A stretch of 24,189 nt of DNA from an uncultured Taibaiella sp. (GCA_946886975.1 CAMPJV010000005.1:1-24189), one strand, 5' to 3'. Counted from the stretch's first letter, positions 1 through 7,766 are shown. The notes: generated by a model from the sequence alone, not told the origin. A program made the numbers and translations.

Positions 1-77
1 CCCCGTATTTACCCCGTATTTACCCCGTATTTACCCCGTATTTACCCCGTATTTACACCGTATTTACACCGTATAAA
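1..77. repeat. 11-bp tandem repeat (CCCCGTATTTA), at least 7 units
   Basis: Five perfect copies of CCCCGTATTTA (1-55) are followed by CACCGTATTTA (56-66) and CACCGTATAAA (67-77). The array starts at the first base, so its true length is unknown. Each unit is one DNA helical turn, so any recognised face repeats on the same side of the helix. On the other strand the unit reads TAAATACGGGG. There are no unique spacers, so it is not a CRISPR. Degeneration of the last two units marks the right border. Function is unknown; protein binding sites or slippage-prone satellite DNA are both possible. Confidence 0.95.
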
Positions 78-262
78 CCCCACACAAGAGGCACTGGAGC
101 GGCGGGCAACATTGCCTTAGGACACGGGATGGGATAGTGGAAAGGGCGAACGGGCTCTACAAGAACTTTTTGGAACGCGGAGGGAGGGGCAGAACGGGAA
201 TGAGAGAAAATGTTAGAGACAGCGCTGAGGCCGGCGGGGACGTAAGCTACTAAAAACAACGA
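78..262. other. intergenic stretch with no recognised gene
   Basis: This G-rich stretch between the repeat and a terminator holds no coding region that I can support. A 75-codon minus-strand frame (53-280) crosses the tandem repeat and begins inside a terminator hairpin, so I reject it. I looked for the hallmarks of tmRNA, RNase P RNA and SRP RNA and saw none. An unrecognised RNA cannot be excluded. Confidence 0.5.
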
Positions 263-291
263 AAGGCTGATAAGCCTCACTTATCAACCTT
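255..291 (-). terminator. probable intrinsic terminator of the small lipoprotein gene
   Basis: A 12-bp stem with one C/A mismatch (263-274 paired with 280-291) encloses a 5-base loop. Read on the minus strand it is followed by the T-rich TCGTTGTTTTTAG. It lies about 35 bases after the stop codon of the minus-strand lipoprotein gene, where its terminator would be expected. Confidence 0.6.
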
Positions 292-326
292 GTTATTATA
301 GCGTTAAAGCCCTGACTACAAGCAGA

Positions 327-461
327 TTAACGTAGTATTGACGAACTCTGGAGCTTATTAGGGCAGCCGTACTTCTTATTAGACGCACAGGAAGCCAGCA
401 GGAACAGCGCTACTACGGCCAGTACTGGCACGATGCGACGGAGTGTGGTAAATGCTTGCAT
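327..461 (-). CDS. small lipoprotein, 44 aa
   Basis: This short frame starts with ATG and reads MQAFTTLRRIVPVLAVVALF, then LLASC, then a tail ASNKKYGCPNKLQSSSILR. The N-terminus has basic residues at 8-9, a hydrophobic stretch at 10-22, and a lipobox LASC with Cys25 as the expected lipidation site, so the mature peptide would be only 20 residues. An intrinsic terminator follows it and it is divergent from mpl, with 64 bases between the two starts. The mature part has a KKYGCP motif; I believe similar short lipoproteins occur in Bacteroidota but cannot confirm this here. Function is unknown. The lipobox plus terminator make a chance frame unlikely. Confidence 0.72.
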   Translation of the reverse strand: MQAFTTLRRIVPVLAVVALFLLASCASNKKYGCPNKLQSSSILR

Positions 462-497
462 AGATGATCTTCTTATTTAAAAACTAAAAAGCTCTGT

Positions 498-505
498 TAC
501 TTTTG
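498..505 (+). promoter_or_regulatory. -7 promoter element upstream of mpl
   Basis: TACTTTTG matches the Bacteroidota -7 consensus TAnnTTTG exactly and ends 20 bases before the mpl ATG. The -33 region (ATTT around 475-478) matches poorly. Confidence 0.55.
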
Positions 506-525
506 TACGAAGTTAAGTAAAATAA

Positions 526-1890
526 ATGAAGCATATACACTTTATAGCGATAGGAGGGGCAATTATGCACCAACTGGCACTTTCACTCTTCAGACAGGGA
601 AATAAGGTAACCGGAAGCGACGATGAGATAAATGATCCGGCTAAGAGCAACCTGCAGAAGGCCGGAATATTGCCTGAGAAAAATGGCTGGCATCCGGAGA
701 AAATAAGTAAATATGTAGACGCGGTGGTGCTTGGTATGCATGCCAAGGGTGATAATCCTGAGCTGCTAATGGCGCAGGAGCTTGGAATACCAATCTATTC
801 TTTTCCGCAATATGTGTATGAGGTAAGTAAGGACAAAAAGCGAGTGGTTGTGGCGGGAAGTCATGGAAAAACGACTATTACGTCCATGATCATGCATATA
901 TTAAAGCACGAGGGAGTGAAATTTGACTACCTGGTAGGGGCAAAGGTGGCTGGCTTTGAGCAAAGCGTTCAGCTAAGTGATGCTCCACTAATCGTGCTGG
1001 AGGGGGACGAATATCCTGCATCGGTGGTGGAGAAGAGACCCAAGATCTTCTTTTATCACCCTCATATTAGTGTGCTGAGCGGGATAGCATGGGATCACAT
1101 CAATGTTTTTCCTACCTATGAAAACTATTGCAGCCAATTTGAGCATTACCTGGAAAACATGGAGCGGGGTGCGAAGCTGTATTACAACGCTGAGGACGAG
1201 GAAGTGGTGAGAATTGTAAATAAGTCGGCTAAGAACCTGCACGCCGTGCCATATAAGATGCCTTCATTCAGATATGAGCGTGGAGAGGCAATCATAGACA
1301 CCGGCGATGAAGAGATGAAAGTGGCTGTGTTTGGGAGGCATAACCTGCTGAACATGCAGGCCGCGGTGGCCGTATGCGAAACACTGGGTATAGACAAGAA
1401 GGCAGGGTATCATGCTATAGCGAGCTTTAGCGGCGCGGCGAAGAGGCTGGAGAAGATAATGGAGCAGGAGCACCTGGTGGCCTACCGGGACTTCGCCCAT
1501 GCGCCATCTAAGCTCAAGGCCACCCTTGACGCTGTGAGAGAAGCCTATCCGGACCACAGGCTCATAGCGTGCTTTGAACTGCACACCTATAGCAGCCTGA
1601 ACGAGGAGTTTCTGAGTGAATATGCACATAGTATGGATTCATCGGATAATGCGATTGTATATTTCAGTCACCACGCCCTTTCACTAAAGGGTCTGCCGGA
1701 GCTGAAGAATGACGTAGTGCAAAGACATTTTGGGAGAAAGGACCTGGAGGTAGTAGACAATAAACAGGAGATTGAAAGGAGAGTGAGAAGTCTTCTGGAC
1801 GAGACGAATAAGCCTACCTGCCTGCTGCTGATGAGCTCCGGAACCTTTGACGGAATTGACTGGAATGGCGTAGTTTCGCAGAAGAACTAA
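526..1890 (+). CDS. mpl: UDP-N-acetylmuramate:L-alanyl-gamma-D-glutamyl-meso-diaminopimelate ligase (Mpl)
   Basis: Mpl is a cytoplasmic Mur-ligase-family enzyme that attaches a recycled L-Ala-gamma-D-Glu-meso-DAP tripeptide to UDP-MurNAc using ATP. Visible motifs are an N-terminal nucleotide-binding fold (GGAIMHQLALSL from residue 10), the ATP P-loop GSHGKTT at 111-117, the acidic LEGDEY at 158-163, DHINVFPTY at 190-198, GRHNLLN at 270-276, and DFAHAPSKL at 322-330, where murein-synthesis ligases have a related Asp-Tyr-Ala-His-Pro motif. The DFAHAP form and the 454-residue length fit Mpl better than MurC. The start is ATG with a -7 element 20 bases upstream. The exonuclease gene follows after 9 bases. 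dapF, which makes the DAP in the substrate, lies 4 kb downstream. Confidence 0.9.
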   Translation: MKHIHFIAIGGAIMHQLALSLFRQGNKVTGSDDEINDPAKSNLQKAGILPEKNGWHPEKISKYVDAVVLGMHAKGDNPELLMAQELGIPIYSFPQYVYEVSKDKKRVVVAGSHGKTTITSMIMHILKHEGVKFDYLVGAKVAGFEQSVQLSDAPLIVLEGDEYPASVVEKRPKIFFYHPHISVLSGIAWDHINVFPTYENYCSQFEHYLENMERGAKLYYNAEDEEVVRIVNKSAKNLHAVPYKMPSFRYERGEAIIDTGDEEMKVAVFGRHNLLNMQAAVAVCETLGIDKKAGYHAIASFSGAAKRLEKIMEQEHLVAYRDFAHAPSKLKATLDAVREAYPDHRLIACFELHTYSSLNEEFLSEYAHSMDSSDNAIVYFSHHALSLKGLPELKNDVVQRHFGRKDLEVVDNKQEIERRVRSLLDETNKPTCLLLMSSGTFDGIDWNGVVSQKN

Positions 1891-1899
1891 AATCCACCG

Positions 1900-2685
1900 A
1901 TGGCACAACTGCAACTGAACCGACCTATCATATTCTTTGACCTGGAAACCACAGGTGTAGATCATGCCAGAGACAGGATTGTGGAACTGGCGATGGTGAA
2001 AATGATGCCAGACGGAACGCGCGACAGCTATGTGAAAAGGGTTAATCCCGGCATACCTATCCCGGCGGAGTGCACGGCAATACATGGCATATCCGACGAG
2101 GACGTGAAGGATGCGCCAAGTTTTAAACAGATAGCCCGTGGACTATATGAGTGGATGAAGCACTCTGACCTGGGAGGATATAATAGCAATAAGTTCGACA
2201 TTCCATTATTGGCCGAGGAATTCCTGAGAGCGGGAATAAATGTGGACTTTACAGAGCGCCACATGGTGGATGTGCAACAGATATTCTTTAAAATGGAAAG
2301 CAGGTCGCTAAGTGCGGCGTATAGTTTCTATTGCAATAAAAAGCTGGAGAATGCACATAGTGCGGAGGCGGATATACTTGCGACAATAGAGGTGCTGGAA
2401 GCGCAGCTGGATAGATATACTGACCTTGGGACTGAAGTAAAGGGGCTGCACTCCTTTACAGGTGGAGAAGAGTTCGTGGACTATGCGAGGCGCCTTTCGC
2501 TAAAGGACGGGCATGCTGTCTTTAACTTTGGCAAGTACAAAGGGAAAAAGGTGGAGGATGTATTTAATACCGAGCCCCAATACTACGACTGGATGATGCA
2601 GGCTGACTTTCCGCTGCATACAAAACAAAAGATATCTGAAATCCTGAACAGGATGAAGTTAGCGAAGAGCGGGCTTAAAGCTTAG
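1900..2685 (+). CDS. DEDDh 3'-5' exonuclease with C-terminal accessory domain
   Basis: The protein has 261 residues. The N-terminal 170 residues are an RNase T / DNA polymerase III epsilon-type exonuclease, with Exo I DLETTG (Asp14, Glu16), Exo II in YNSNKFDIPLL (Asp100) and Exo III HSAEAD (His153, Asp158). All four acidic ligands and the DEDDh histidine are present, so it should be active on 3' ends of DNA or RNA. A second small domain at about 206-250 (VFNFGKYKGKKVEDV, then YYDWMMQADFPLHTKQKI) resembles the small domain that follows some exonucleases, e.g. the DUF3820/ExoX-tail type; this part is from memory. It is 9 bases after mpl and probably cotranscribed. It could be a stand-alone proofreading or repair nuclease; it is not the PolC or DnaE polymerase. 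Confidence 0.88.
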   Translation: MAQLQLNRPIIFFDLETTGVDHARDRIVELAMVKMMPDGTRDSYVKRVNPGIPIPAECTAIHGISDEDVKDAPSFKQIARGLYEWMKHSDLGGYNSNKFDIPLLAEEFLRAGINVDFTERHMVDVQQIFFKMESRSLSAAYSFYCNKKLENAHSAEADILATIEVLEAQLDRYTDLGTEVKGLHSFTGGEEFVDYARRLSLKDGHAVFNFGKYKGKKVEDVFNTEPQYYDWMMQADFPLHTKQKISEILNRMKLAKSGLKA

Positions 2686-2814
2686 GCAATCGACTGGCCA
2701 TTTATCTGCGGCTACATACTTCATACTGTATAGTTTACCCACGCAAGCATAATAAAGAATCAGAATTTAACGACAGGGTTCTGCTTTATTTATTATTTTG
2801 CTGGTTTTAATTCT

Positions 2815-3555
2815 TTGCCCGCATTGGACAAGCTTGTAATCATACCCACATACAACGAAAAGGAGAATATTGAGAAGATCATTCGTAAGGTAATTTCCTT
2901 GGCGGGAGGTTTTCACGTCCTGATCGTTGACGACGGGTCGCCAGACGGGACAGCAAGCATTGTCAAAACTCTCCAGACTAGCTTTCCGCAAGAACTGCAC
3001 CTGGTGGAGCGGGCTGGGAAACAGGGCCTGGGAACCGCTTATATCTTCGGCTTTAAGTGGGCATTGCAAAAGGGGTACCAGTATATCTTTGAAATGGATG
3101 CCGACTTCTCCCATAACCCGGACGATCTTGTGAGACTGCATGAGGCCTGTGAGCGCGGAGCAGATGTGGCAATCGGATCCAGATATGTAAGAGGCGGAAA
3201 GGTGGTAAACTGGCCATGGGACAGGATATTTATATCTAAAGGAGGAGCATTATACACGCAGGTAATTACCTGGATGCCGGTGAAGGACCCCACTGCAGGA
3301 TTTGTTTGTTACCGAAGGAAGGTGTTGGAAACCATCCCCCTGAACAAGGTCAAATTTATCGGGTACGCCTTTCAGATCGAAATGAAGTACCGGGCATGGA
3401 AATTAGGGTTCAAGATAAAAGAAGTTCCGATCACCTTTATTGACAGGACGGAAGGACAATCCAAAATGTCGAAGGGCATAGTAAAGGAGGCGATGTATGG
3501 TGTTTGGAAGATAAGGGAGTTCGGCAAGGAAAGGGCGGACGAGATTTTAGACTAG
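2815..3555 (+). CDS. GT2 polyprenol-phosphate mannosyltransferase-like (DPM1-like) glycosyltransferase
   Basis: This family transfers mannose (or a related sugar) from a GDP-sugar to a polyprenyl phosphate at the membrane. Motifs, counted from the 2815 start, are IIPTYNEKENI (9-19), DDGSPDGTA (39-47), the metal-binding EMDADFSHNPDD (93-104), GSRYVRGG (121-128), DPTAGF (158-163) and FIDRTEGQSKMS (208-219). At 246 residues it is the soluble single-domain type without a C-terminal membrane tail. No ATG is in frame upstream of the core: a TAG lies at 2731, and the only starts are TTG at 2815 or TTG at 2824. The latter would give MDKLVIIPTYNE. Its stop overlaps the wbqC-like stop by four bases. 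A prenyl-P-sugar product could feed GT39-type enzymes such as the one broken downstream. Confidence 0.87.
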   Translation: MPALDKLVIIPTYNEKENIEKIIRKVISLAGGFHVLIVDDGSPDGTASIVKTLQTSFPQELHLVERAGKQGLGTAYIFGFKWALQKGYQYIFEMDADFSHNPDDLVRLHEACERGADVAIGSRYVRGGKVVNWPWDRIFISKGGALYTQVITWMPVKDPTAGFVCYRRKVLETIPLNKVKFIGYAFQIEMKYRAWKLGFKIKEVPITFIDRTEGQSKMSKGIVKEAMYGVWKIREFGKERADEILD

Positions 3556-4187
3556 GGACCAATTACCTTTTCACAGTTGTCTCTAAGCCATTGCAACGTA
3601 TAAGGCCCCTGAGCAAACAGCAAGTCGAGAAGGCTGAGATCTGGGATAAAAGCTGATCTATCGCTGAAGACCTGACTATACAGAGGGAAATCCAGACTTT
3701 TTGTCTCTTTGAAGATTGCTATCTGACGGATGTCGAACAAGGCGTCGGGATAACTTTTCTGATAATCCGGTAGCGTTTCCTCCCGGAAGGTCAGCTTTAA
3801 CTGCTGCATCAGCCAATGTATGCTAAGCAAGTTGAAGTCTACGAGTCTTTCTTCCTTTTGACTGAACAAAGCCTGAAGAGTATGGGCATAAAACTCGAAA
3901 TAGGGAGATCGATTGTAGACCGACACAAGCGTACGCCAATGACGCTTCTGCCAATCCTGCTCATTACTGATAAGCACATCCTTCATGGCTGTTCTCTGGT
4001 CGCGGCCACCGAGTAGTGGAACACTCATCTTGACCGCCCCACCCGCAGCAGATATTGAATAGCGGTTCCTTGCTGACATCTTCTGGAAATGCTCTGAGGT
4101 ATCCCAATACACCTTTTCGACGCGAATGGCATGACACCACCAGGAGATCTGAGGAAACGGAAGCACTGAACTTATAACAAAAGACAT
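3552..4187 (-). CDS. WbqC-like family protein
   Basis: The protein has 211 residues. The N-terminus (VLPFPQISWWCHAIRVEKVY) and the stretch KRHWRTLVSVYNRSPYFEFY at 81-100 match the WbqC-like family, which is found in surface polysaccharide loci and in many Bacteroidota genomes as a single gene. The family has no firmly established reaction, and this copy is not in a polysaccharide cluster. There is no signal peptide, so it is likely cytoplasmic. It is convergent with the GT2 gene and divergent from the GWxTD gene, with 67 bases between the two starts. I see no clear -7 element. Confidence 0.8.
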   Translation of the reverse strand: MSFVISSVLPFPQISWWCHAIRVEKVYWDTSEHFQKMSARNRYSISAAGGAVKMSVPLLGGRDQRTAMKDVLISNEQDWQKRHWRTLVSVYNRSPYFEFYAHTLQALFSQKEERLVDFNLLSIHWLMQQLKLTFREETLPDYQKSYPDALFDIRQIAIFKETKSLDFPLYSQVFSDRSAFIPDLSLLDLLFAQGPYTLQWLRDNCEKVIGP

Positions 4188-4254
4188 AGAAACGAGAACT
4201 GAGCGATTGCGTAAATTGCAAAGCTGATCAAAAAACTTAACAGAAGAACAATTA

Positions 4255-5799
4255 ATGCTTTTCTCTATAAAGACTGGCTCTCTTGACCAGGCTGGTAATC
4301 CAGTGATATTACAACCATCGCTAAGGCGGTTGTCGCTTATATTCTTCCTATTTTGTCTCGTAGGCTATTCGCAAGAAACAAAGGCCATTCAGGCAGTGGT
4401 GATGCACAACATCTTCTACGCTCCGCAGGAAGGGAAAGCACTACAATTGCAGCCGTACATAGAAGCATACTGGCAAGTGGATCCCAAAACGATATCCTAC
4501 AAGAAAGAGAATGAGGAATGGACAGGAAAGATAAGGACGGACATCACGATAAGTGACAGGTCCGGCATTGTAAACCAAGAACATTACATCCTTGCGACCC
4601 TGCCTGTCGCAGAAAACGAGCAGGTTTTCGGGCAGAGAATCATTGACTTGCGCCGTTTTGAACTAAAAGGCGGGACGTTTAAACTTGAGATCAAACTTCA
4701 GGATATTCTAAAGCCGGGAAATGAGTTTACCTATACGGATAGCTTTACCATTGACGCAAACAATAAAGCGCCTCGCGTTAGCGATATTCAGCTAGTGGAT
4801 ACGTCCTTTCAATCTTCTGAAAGAACAATATTTCACAGGAACAATAAGATGCAAATACCGCTTTGCACTAACTTCTTAGATGACAGTCGAAAGACTGTAA
4901 AATACTACGCTGAAATCTATGATACACATACATTAAACAAAGAGGATCTTCCCCTCATAAGGAAAGTATTTATTTCCAGAAAGGAGAACGAACAGGCCTA
5001 TAATTCTATAATTAAAACCGACACTATTTCTCCCGCTCTTATTACGGTATCAGAGGGAAGCTTGCCCGTAGGGACGCTCCCCTCCGGCAATTACTTCCTA
5101 AACATCACGATAGAGGACAAAAGCAAGAAACAGATAGCTGAGAAAACATTGTTCTTCCAGTTACTAAATAGCAAACCTGAGGAAATGGCCGAAGGAACAA
5201 TAGCAAGTGATTCTACAAAGGCCGCACCTGTTTACCTAGACCTCAACAAGACATTCCTGGGCAAGTATAGTTTCGCACAGGTGAGGGCAATATTAAAAAT
5301 GATATTACCTATTGCCGACCCAAATGAGAAGAACAGGATCAACGATTTTATAAGTACGCCAGATGAGATGTACTCAAGGTATTTTGTCTATAACTTCTGG
5401 CTAACAAGAAACAAGTTGAACCCAGAGCGGGAGTGGAAAGACTATACTGAACGAGTGAAGGAAGTCAATAAGCAGTTTGGTTCGTCAATGCTGCCCGGAT
5501 ATGAGACAGAAAGGGGCACTATCTATTTGAAATACGGGAAACCCAGTCAACGTATCAAAGTGGAAAATGAGCAAGGCTCGCTTCCATACGAGCTTTGGCA
5601 ATATGACGCTTTACCTAAGCTAACAAATGCCGTATTAATATTCTATCGCCCGGGTTTCATTTCCAACGACTATAAGCTTCTGCATTCTACGATTCCAGGG
5701 GAGAGGAGAAACACGAACTGGAGAATGGAGCTATATTCGGGGGGCGGATCCTCACAAATGAATGGAAGTCGTGCTGAGCAACTTATCGGGAACAGGTAA
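4255..5799 (+). CDS. GWxTD domain-containing protein, exported
   Basis: The protein has 514 residues. A signal-peptide-like segment (RRLSLIFFLFCLVGYSQ) lies at 24-40 after an unusually long 23-residue polar N-terminus. A GTG at 4303 would give a more usual signal peptide, so the start is uncertain. The C-terminal domain carries GYETERGTIYLKYGKP (415-430) and PYELWQY (444-450), the core of the GWxTD domain, but the name motif GWxTD is here GYETE. The middle (about 80-300) looks beta-rich. The family is common in Bacteroidota and has no established function. dapF starts 9 bases after the stop, so the two are probably cotranscribed. Confidence 0.8.
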   Translation: MLFSIKTGSLDQAGNPVILQPSLRRLSLIFFLFCLVGYSQETKAIQAVVMHNIFYAPQEGKALQLQPYIEAYWQVDPKTISYKKENEEWTGKIRTDITISDRSGIVNQEHYILATLPVAENEQVFGQRIIDLRRFELKGGTFKLEIKLQDILKPGNEFTYTDSFTIDANNKAPRVSDIQLVDTSFQSSERTIFHRNNKMQIPLCTNFLDDSRKTVKYYAEIYDTHTLNKEDLPLIRKVFISRKENEQAYNSIIKTDTISPALITVSEGSLPVGTLPSGNYFLNITIEDKSKKQIAEKTLFFQLLNSKPEEMAEGTIASDSTKAAPVYLDLNKTFLGKYSFAQVRAILKMILPIADPNEKNRINDFISTPDEMYSRYFVYNFWLTRNKLNPEREWKDYTERVKEVNKQFGSSMLPGYETERGTIYLKYGKPSQRIKVENEQGSLPYELWQYDALPKLTNAVLIFYRPGFISNDYKLLHSTIPGERRNTNWRMELYSGGGSSQMNGSRAEQLIGNR

Positions 5800-5808
5800 T
5801 AATCTATT

Positions 5809-6591
5809 ATGGAGCTTCATTTTAGTAAGTATCACGGAACCGGGAATGACTTTATCCTCTTAGACAACAGGAGCAGGAAAATCCTACTGTCTACAAAAGA
5901 AGTCGCCTTTCTCTGCGACAGACATTTTGGTATTGGAGCAGATGGCCTCATGCTTCTTGAACAGGAGGCGGGCTATGATTTCAGGATGGTCTATTTTAAC
6001 TCGGACGGAAACGAAAGCTCCATGTGTGGTAACGGAGGACGCTGTATTGTTGCCTTTGCCCAAAAGCTGGGGCTAATAACAAATAAATCCAGGTTTATGG
6101 CCATAGATGGGCCTCACAGCGCCTCAATAGAGGAGGAAGGAGTTGTTAGCCTGAGGATGGGTGACGTAAGTCAGATAGACCGGCATGATACATACGTACT
6201 ACTTAACACCGGATCACCCCACTACGTAACCTGGGTTAGGGACGTGGTTAACATTGATGTTTTTCATCAAGGAAACTCGATAAGAAACAGCGAAGCCTTC
6301 TCTGCAGAGGGTATCAATGTAAACTTCGTAGAGAGAATGAATGGCGGACTTAGGGTGCGGACCTACGAACGCGGAGTAGAGGACGAAACCTTAAGCTGTG
6401 GCACAGGAGTGACAGCCGCAGCCATCGCACACTCGGAAAATAAGACCGGCCATTTTATTGTTCCTATTGAAACCCCTGGAGGGATGCTTGAAGTTAGCTT
6501 TACCAAGCCGAGTAGTGATAAGGCTGAGGATGTTTACTTAAAAGGTCCGGCACAGCATGTTTTTGAAGGAACGATATCCATGGATCGCTAG
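5809..6591 (+). CDS. dapF: diaminopimelate epimerase
   Basis: DapF interconverts LL- and meso-diaminopimelate, giving both the murein cross-linking residue and the lysine precursor. The 260-residue length is near the family norm. Visible motifs are FSKYHGTGNDFILLD (5-19), GIGADGLM (41-48), the first catalytic Cys in SSMCGNGGRC (Cys73), and the second in DETLSCGTGVTAAA (Cys197), so the two-cysteine proton-transfer pair is intact. The stop TAG shares the palindrome CTAG with the stop of recR on the other strand. It sits 9 bases behind the GWxTD gene. Confidence 0.96.
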   Translation: MELHFSKYHGTGNDFILLDNRSRKILLSTKEVAFLCDRHFGIGADGLMLLEQEAGYDFRMVYFNSDGNESSMCGNGGRCIVAFAQKLGLITNKSRFMAIDGPHSASIEEEGVVSLRMGDVSQIDRHDTYVLLNTGSPHYVTWVRDVVNIDVFHQGNSIRNSEAFSAEGINVNFVERMNGGLRVRTYERGVEDETLSCGTGVTAAAIAHSENKTGHFIVPIETPGGMLEVSFTKPSSDKAEDVYLKGPAQHVFEGTISMDR

Positions 6592-7217
6592 AATTTATGC
6601 TGGATGCTCACATAGTTTTCTATCGGTAAGCGCTTAGCAATGGATCGGGCGAGGGTATTTTCATCAGCATATTCAAGCTCACCGCCAAATGCGATGCCAC
6701 GAGCGATCGTTGTAATTCGAACATTGAGATCAGCCAGCTGCTTTGCGATGTAATAGACAGTGGTATCCCCTTCAATAGTCGGGCTCAGGGCCATGATCAA
6801 TTCTTCAACCCCAGCCTGCTTTAGACGGTCTTGCAGGGGAAAGATATTCAGTTGGTCCGGGCCAATGCCATCGAGTGGAGAAAGGATGCCGCCTAAGACG
6901 TGGTAGAGACCATTGAACTGCTGCGTACTTTCAATAGCAATCACATCACGTATATTTTCCACTACGCATACCTGAGTTTTATTCCGACCGGGATTCAAGC
7001 AGATATTACAAAGGGGAGCATCGGACACATTATGACAATCTTTACAGAACTGAATCTCATGTCTCATCCTTGAAACCGCACCTGTAAACTCATCTACCTG
7101 CTCCTTTTCCATTTTCATAAGCTGCAGCACCATTCTCAAGGCAGTTTTCTTTCCGATACCCGGAAGCTTTGAAAATTCATGCACTGCATCCTCTATCAGG
7201 CTTGATGAGAAGACCAT
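6588..7217 (-). CDS. recR: recombination mediator RecR
   Basis: RecR acts with RecO (and RecF) to load RecA on SSB-coated single-stranded DNA at gaps. In order are a helix-hairpin-helix LPGIGKKTALRM (18-29), a four-cysteine zinc site (Cys58, Cys61, Cys70, Cys73), a Toprim domain (VCVVENIRDVIAIEST, 83-98; HVLGGILSPLDGIGP, 106-120) and a C-terminal ATP-binding-like helix region (GGELEYADENTLARSI). The 209-residue length is normal. It is convergent with dapF, sharing CTAG. mazG lies upstream on the same strand with a 135-base gap that contains an inverted repeat. Confidence 0.96.
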   Translation of the reverse strand: MVFSSSLIEDAVHEFSKLPGIGKKTALRMVLQLMKMEKEQVDEFTGAVSRMRHEIQFCKDCHNVSDAPLCNICLNPGRNKTQVCVVENIRDVIAIESTQQFNGLYHVLGGILSPLDGIGPDQLNIFPLQDRLKQAGVEELIMALSPTIEGDTTVYYIAKQLADLNVRITTIARGIAFGGELEYADENTLARSIAKRLPIENYVSIQHKF

Positions 7218-7275
7218 ATCTTAAACTATTAAAATCGTAGTGTGACCCGGGCCCTCAAAGTCCTTCTAACAGTTC

Positions 7276-7344
7276 AGGCAGCCGGAAGGCAAAAATAGGT
7301 CGAAATAAAGACAATACACCAGTAAATACCAGCCTTCCGGCCTG
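7276..7344. repeat. inverted repeat with long loop between mazG and recR
   Basis: Perfect 10-bp arms GCCGGAAGGC (7281-7290) and GCCTTCCGGC (7332-7341) flank a 41-base interval. Outside the arms CAGG and CCTG can also pair if a few bases bulge. There is no T-run after either arm, so it is not a classic intrinsic terminator. It lies just after the mazG stop codon and could be a processing or attenuation structure between the two minus-strand genes. Confidence 0.6.
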
Positions 7345-7352
7345 TTCACACG

Positions 7353-7694
7353 CTATTTGAGTTTTTCGTTCTGGTGATGCCGATCGGCATCACGAAGAGA
7401 CTTCTTCTCCATATTCTTCTTAAGTGACTGAGTAAGATCTACACCTGTCTGATTCGCAAGACAGATAAGCACCCAGAGCACGTCTGCCATCTCGTCACCC
7501 AATTCGGCGCCTCTATCGCTCTCCTTAAAGGACTGCTCACCATACTTCCGAACCATAATACGTGCCAGTTCTCCCACCTCTTCCATCAGAATACCAAGAT
7601 TGGTGAGCTCGTTAAAATAGCGGACCCCGGTAGTGTTAATCCATGAATCGACATCATCCTGGGCCTGCCTAATGGTTACATCCATATTAATCAT
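7353..7694 (-). CDS. MazG-type nucleotide pyrophosphohydrolase
   Basis: This 113-residue all-alpha protein has the MazG/dUTPase-like metal motif: EEVGE (Glu38, Glu39, Glu42) and, after about 25 residues, ELGDEMAD (Glu68, Asp71). Such single-domain MazG proteins hydrolyse nucleoside triphosphates to the monophosphate and pyrophosphate and are thought to clean damaged or non-canonical nucleotides. The start may be ATG at 7694 or at 7685 (Met4). TATTATTTTG lies 13 bases upstream of 7694 on the minus strand and is an imperfect -7 candidate. It precedes recR on the same strand. Confidence 0.87.
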   Translation of the reverse strand: MINMDVTIRQAQDDVDSWINTTGVRYFNELTNLGILMEEVGELARIMVRKYGEQSFKESDRGAELGDEMADVLWVLICLANQTGVDLTQSLKKNMEKKSLRDADRHHQNEKLK

Positions 7695-7757
7695 TTGTTA
7701 GTTTTCACAAAATAATAGAACTTACTCACATAACTTGGGGCCTGAACGGCGGAGACT

Positions 7758-7766
7758 TAACCTTTG
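7758..7766 (+). promoter_or_regulatory. weak promoter candidate for moxR
   Basis: TAACCTTTG has one base more than TAnnTTTG. It is preceded at 20 bases by TTG (7735-7737). It would start transcription about 40 bases before the moxR ATG. The match is imperfect. Confidence 0.3.

Noticed and set aside
1..77. CRISPR array
   Set aside because: The 11-bp units are directly adjacent with no spacers, and no cas genes are present.
53..280. 75-codon minus-strand frame with a signal-peptide-like start
   Set aside because: It runs through the 11-bp tandem repeat, starts inside the terminator stem of the lipoprotein gene, and has no recognisable domain.
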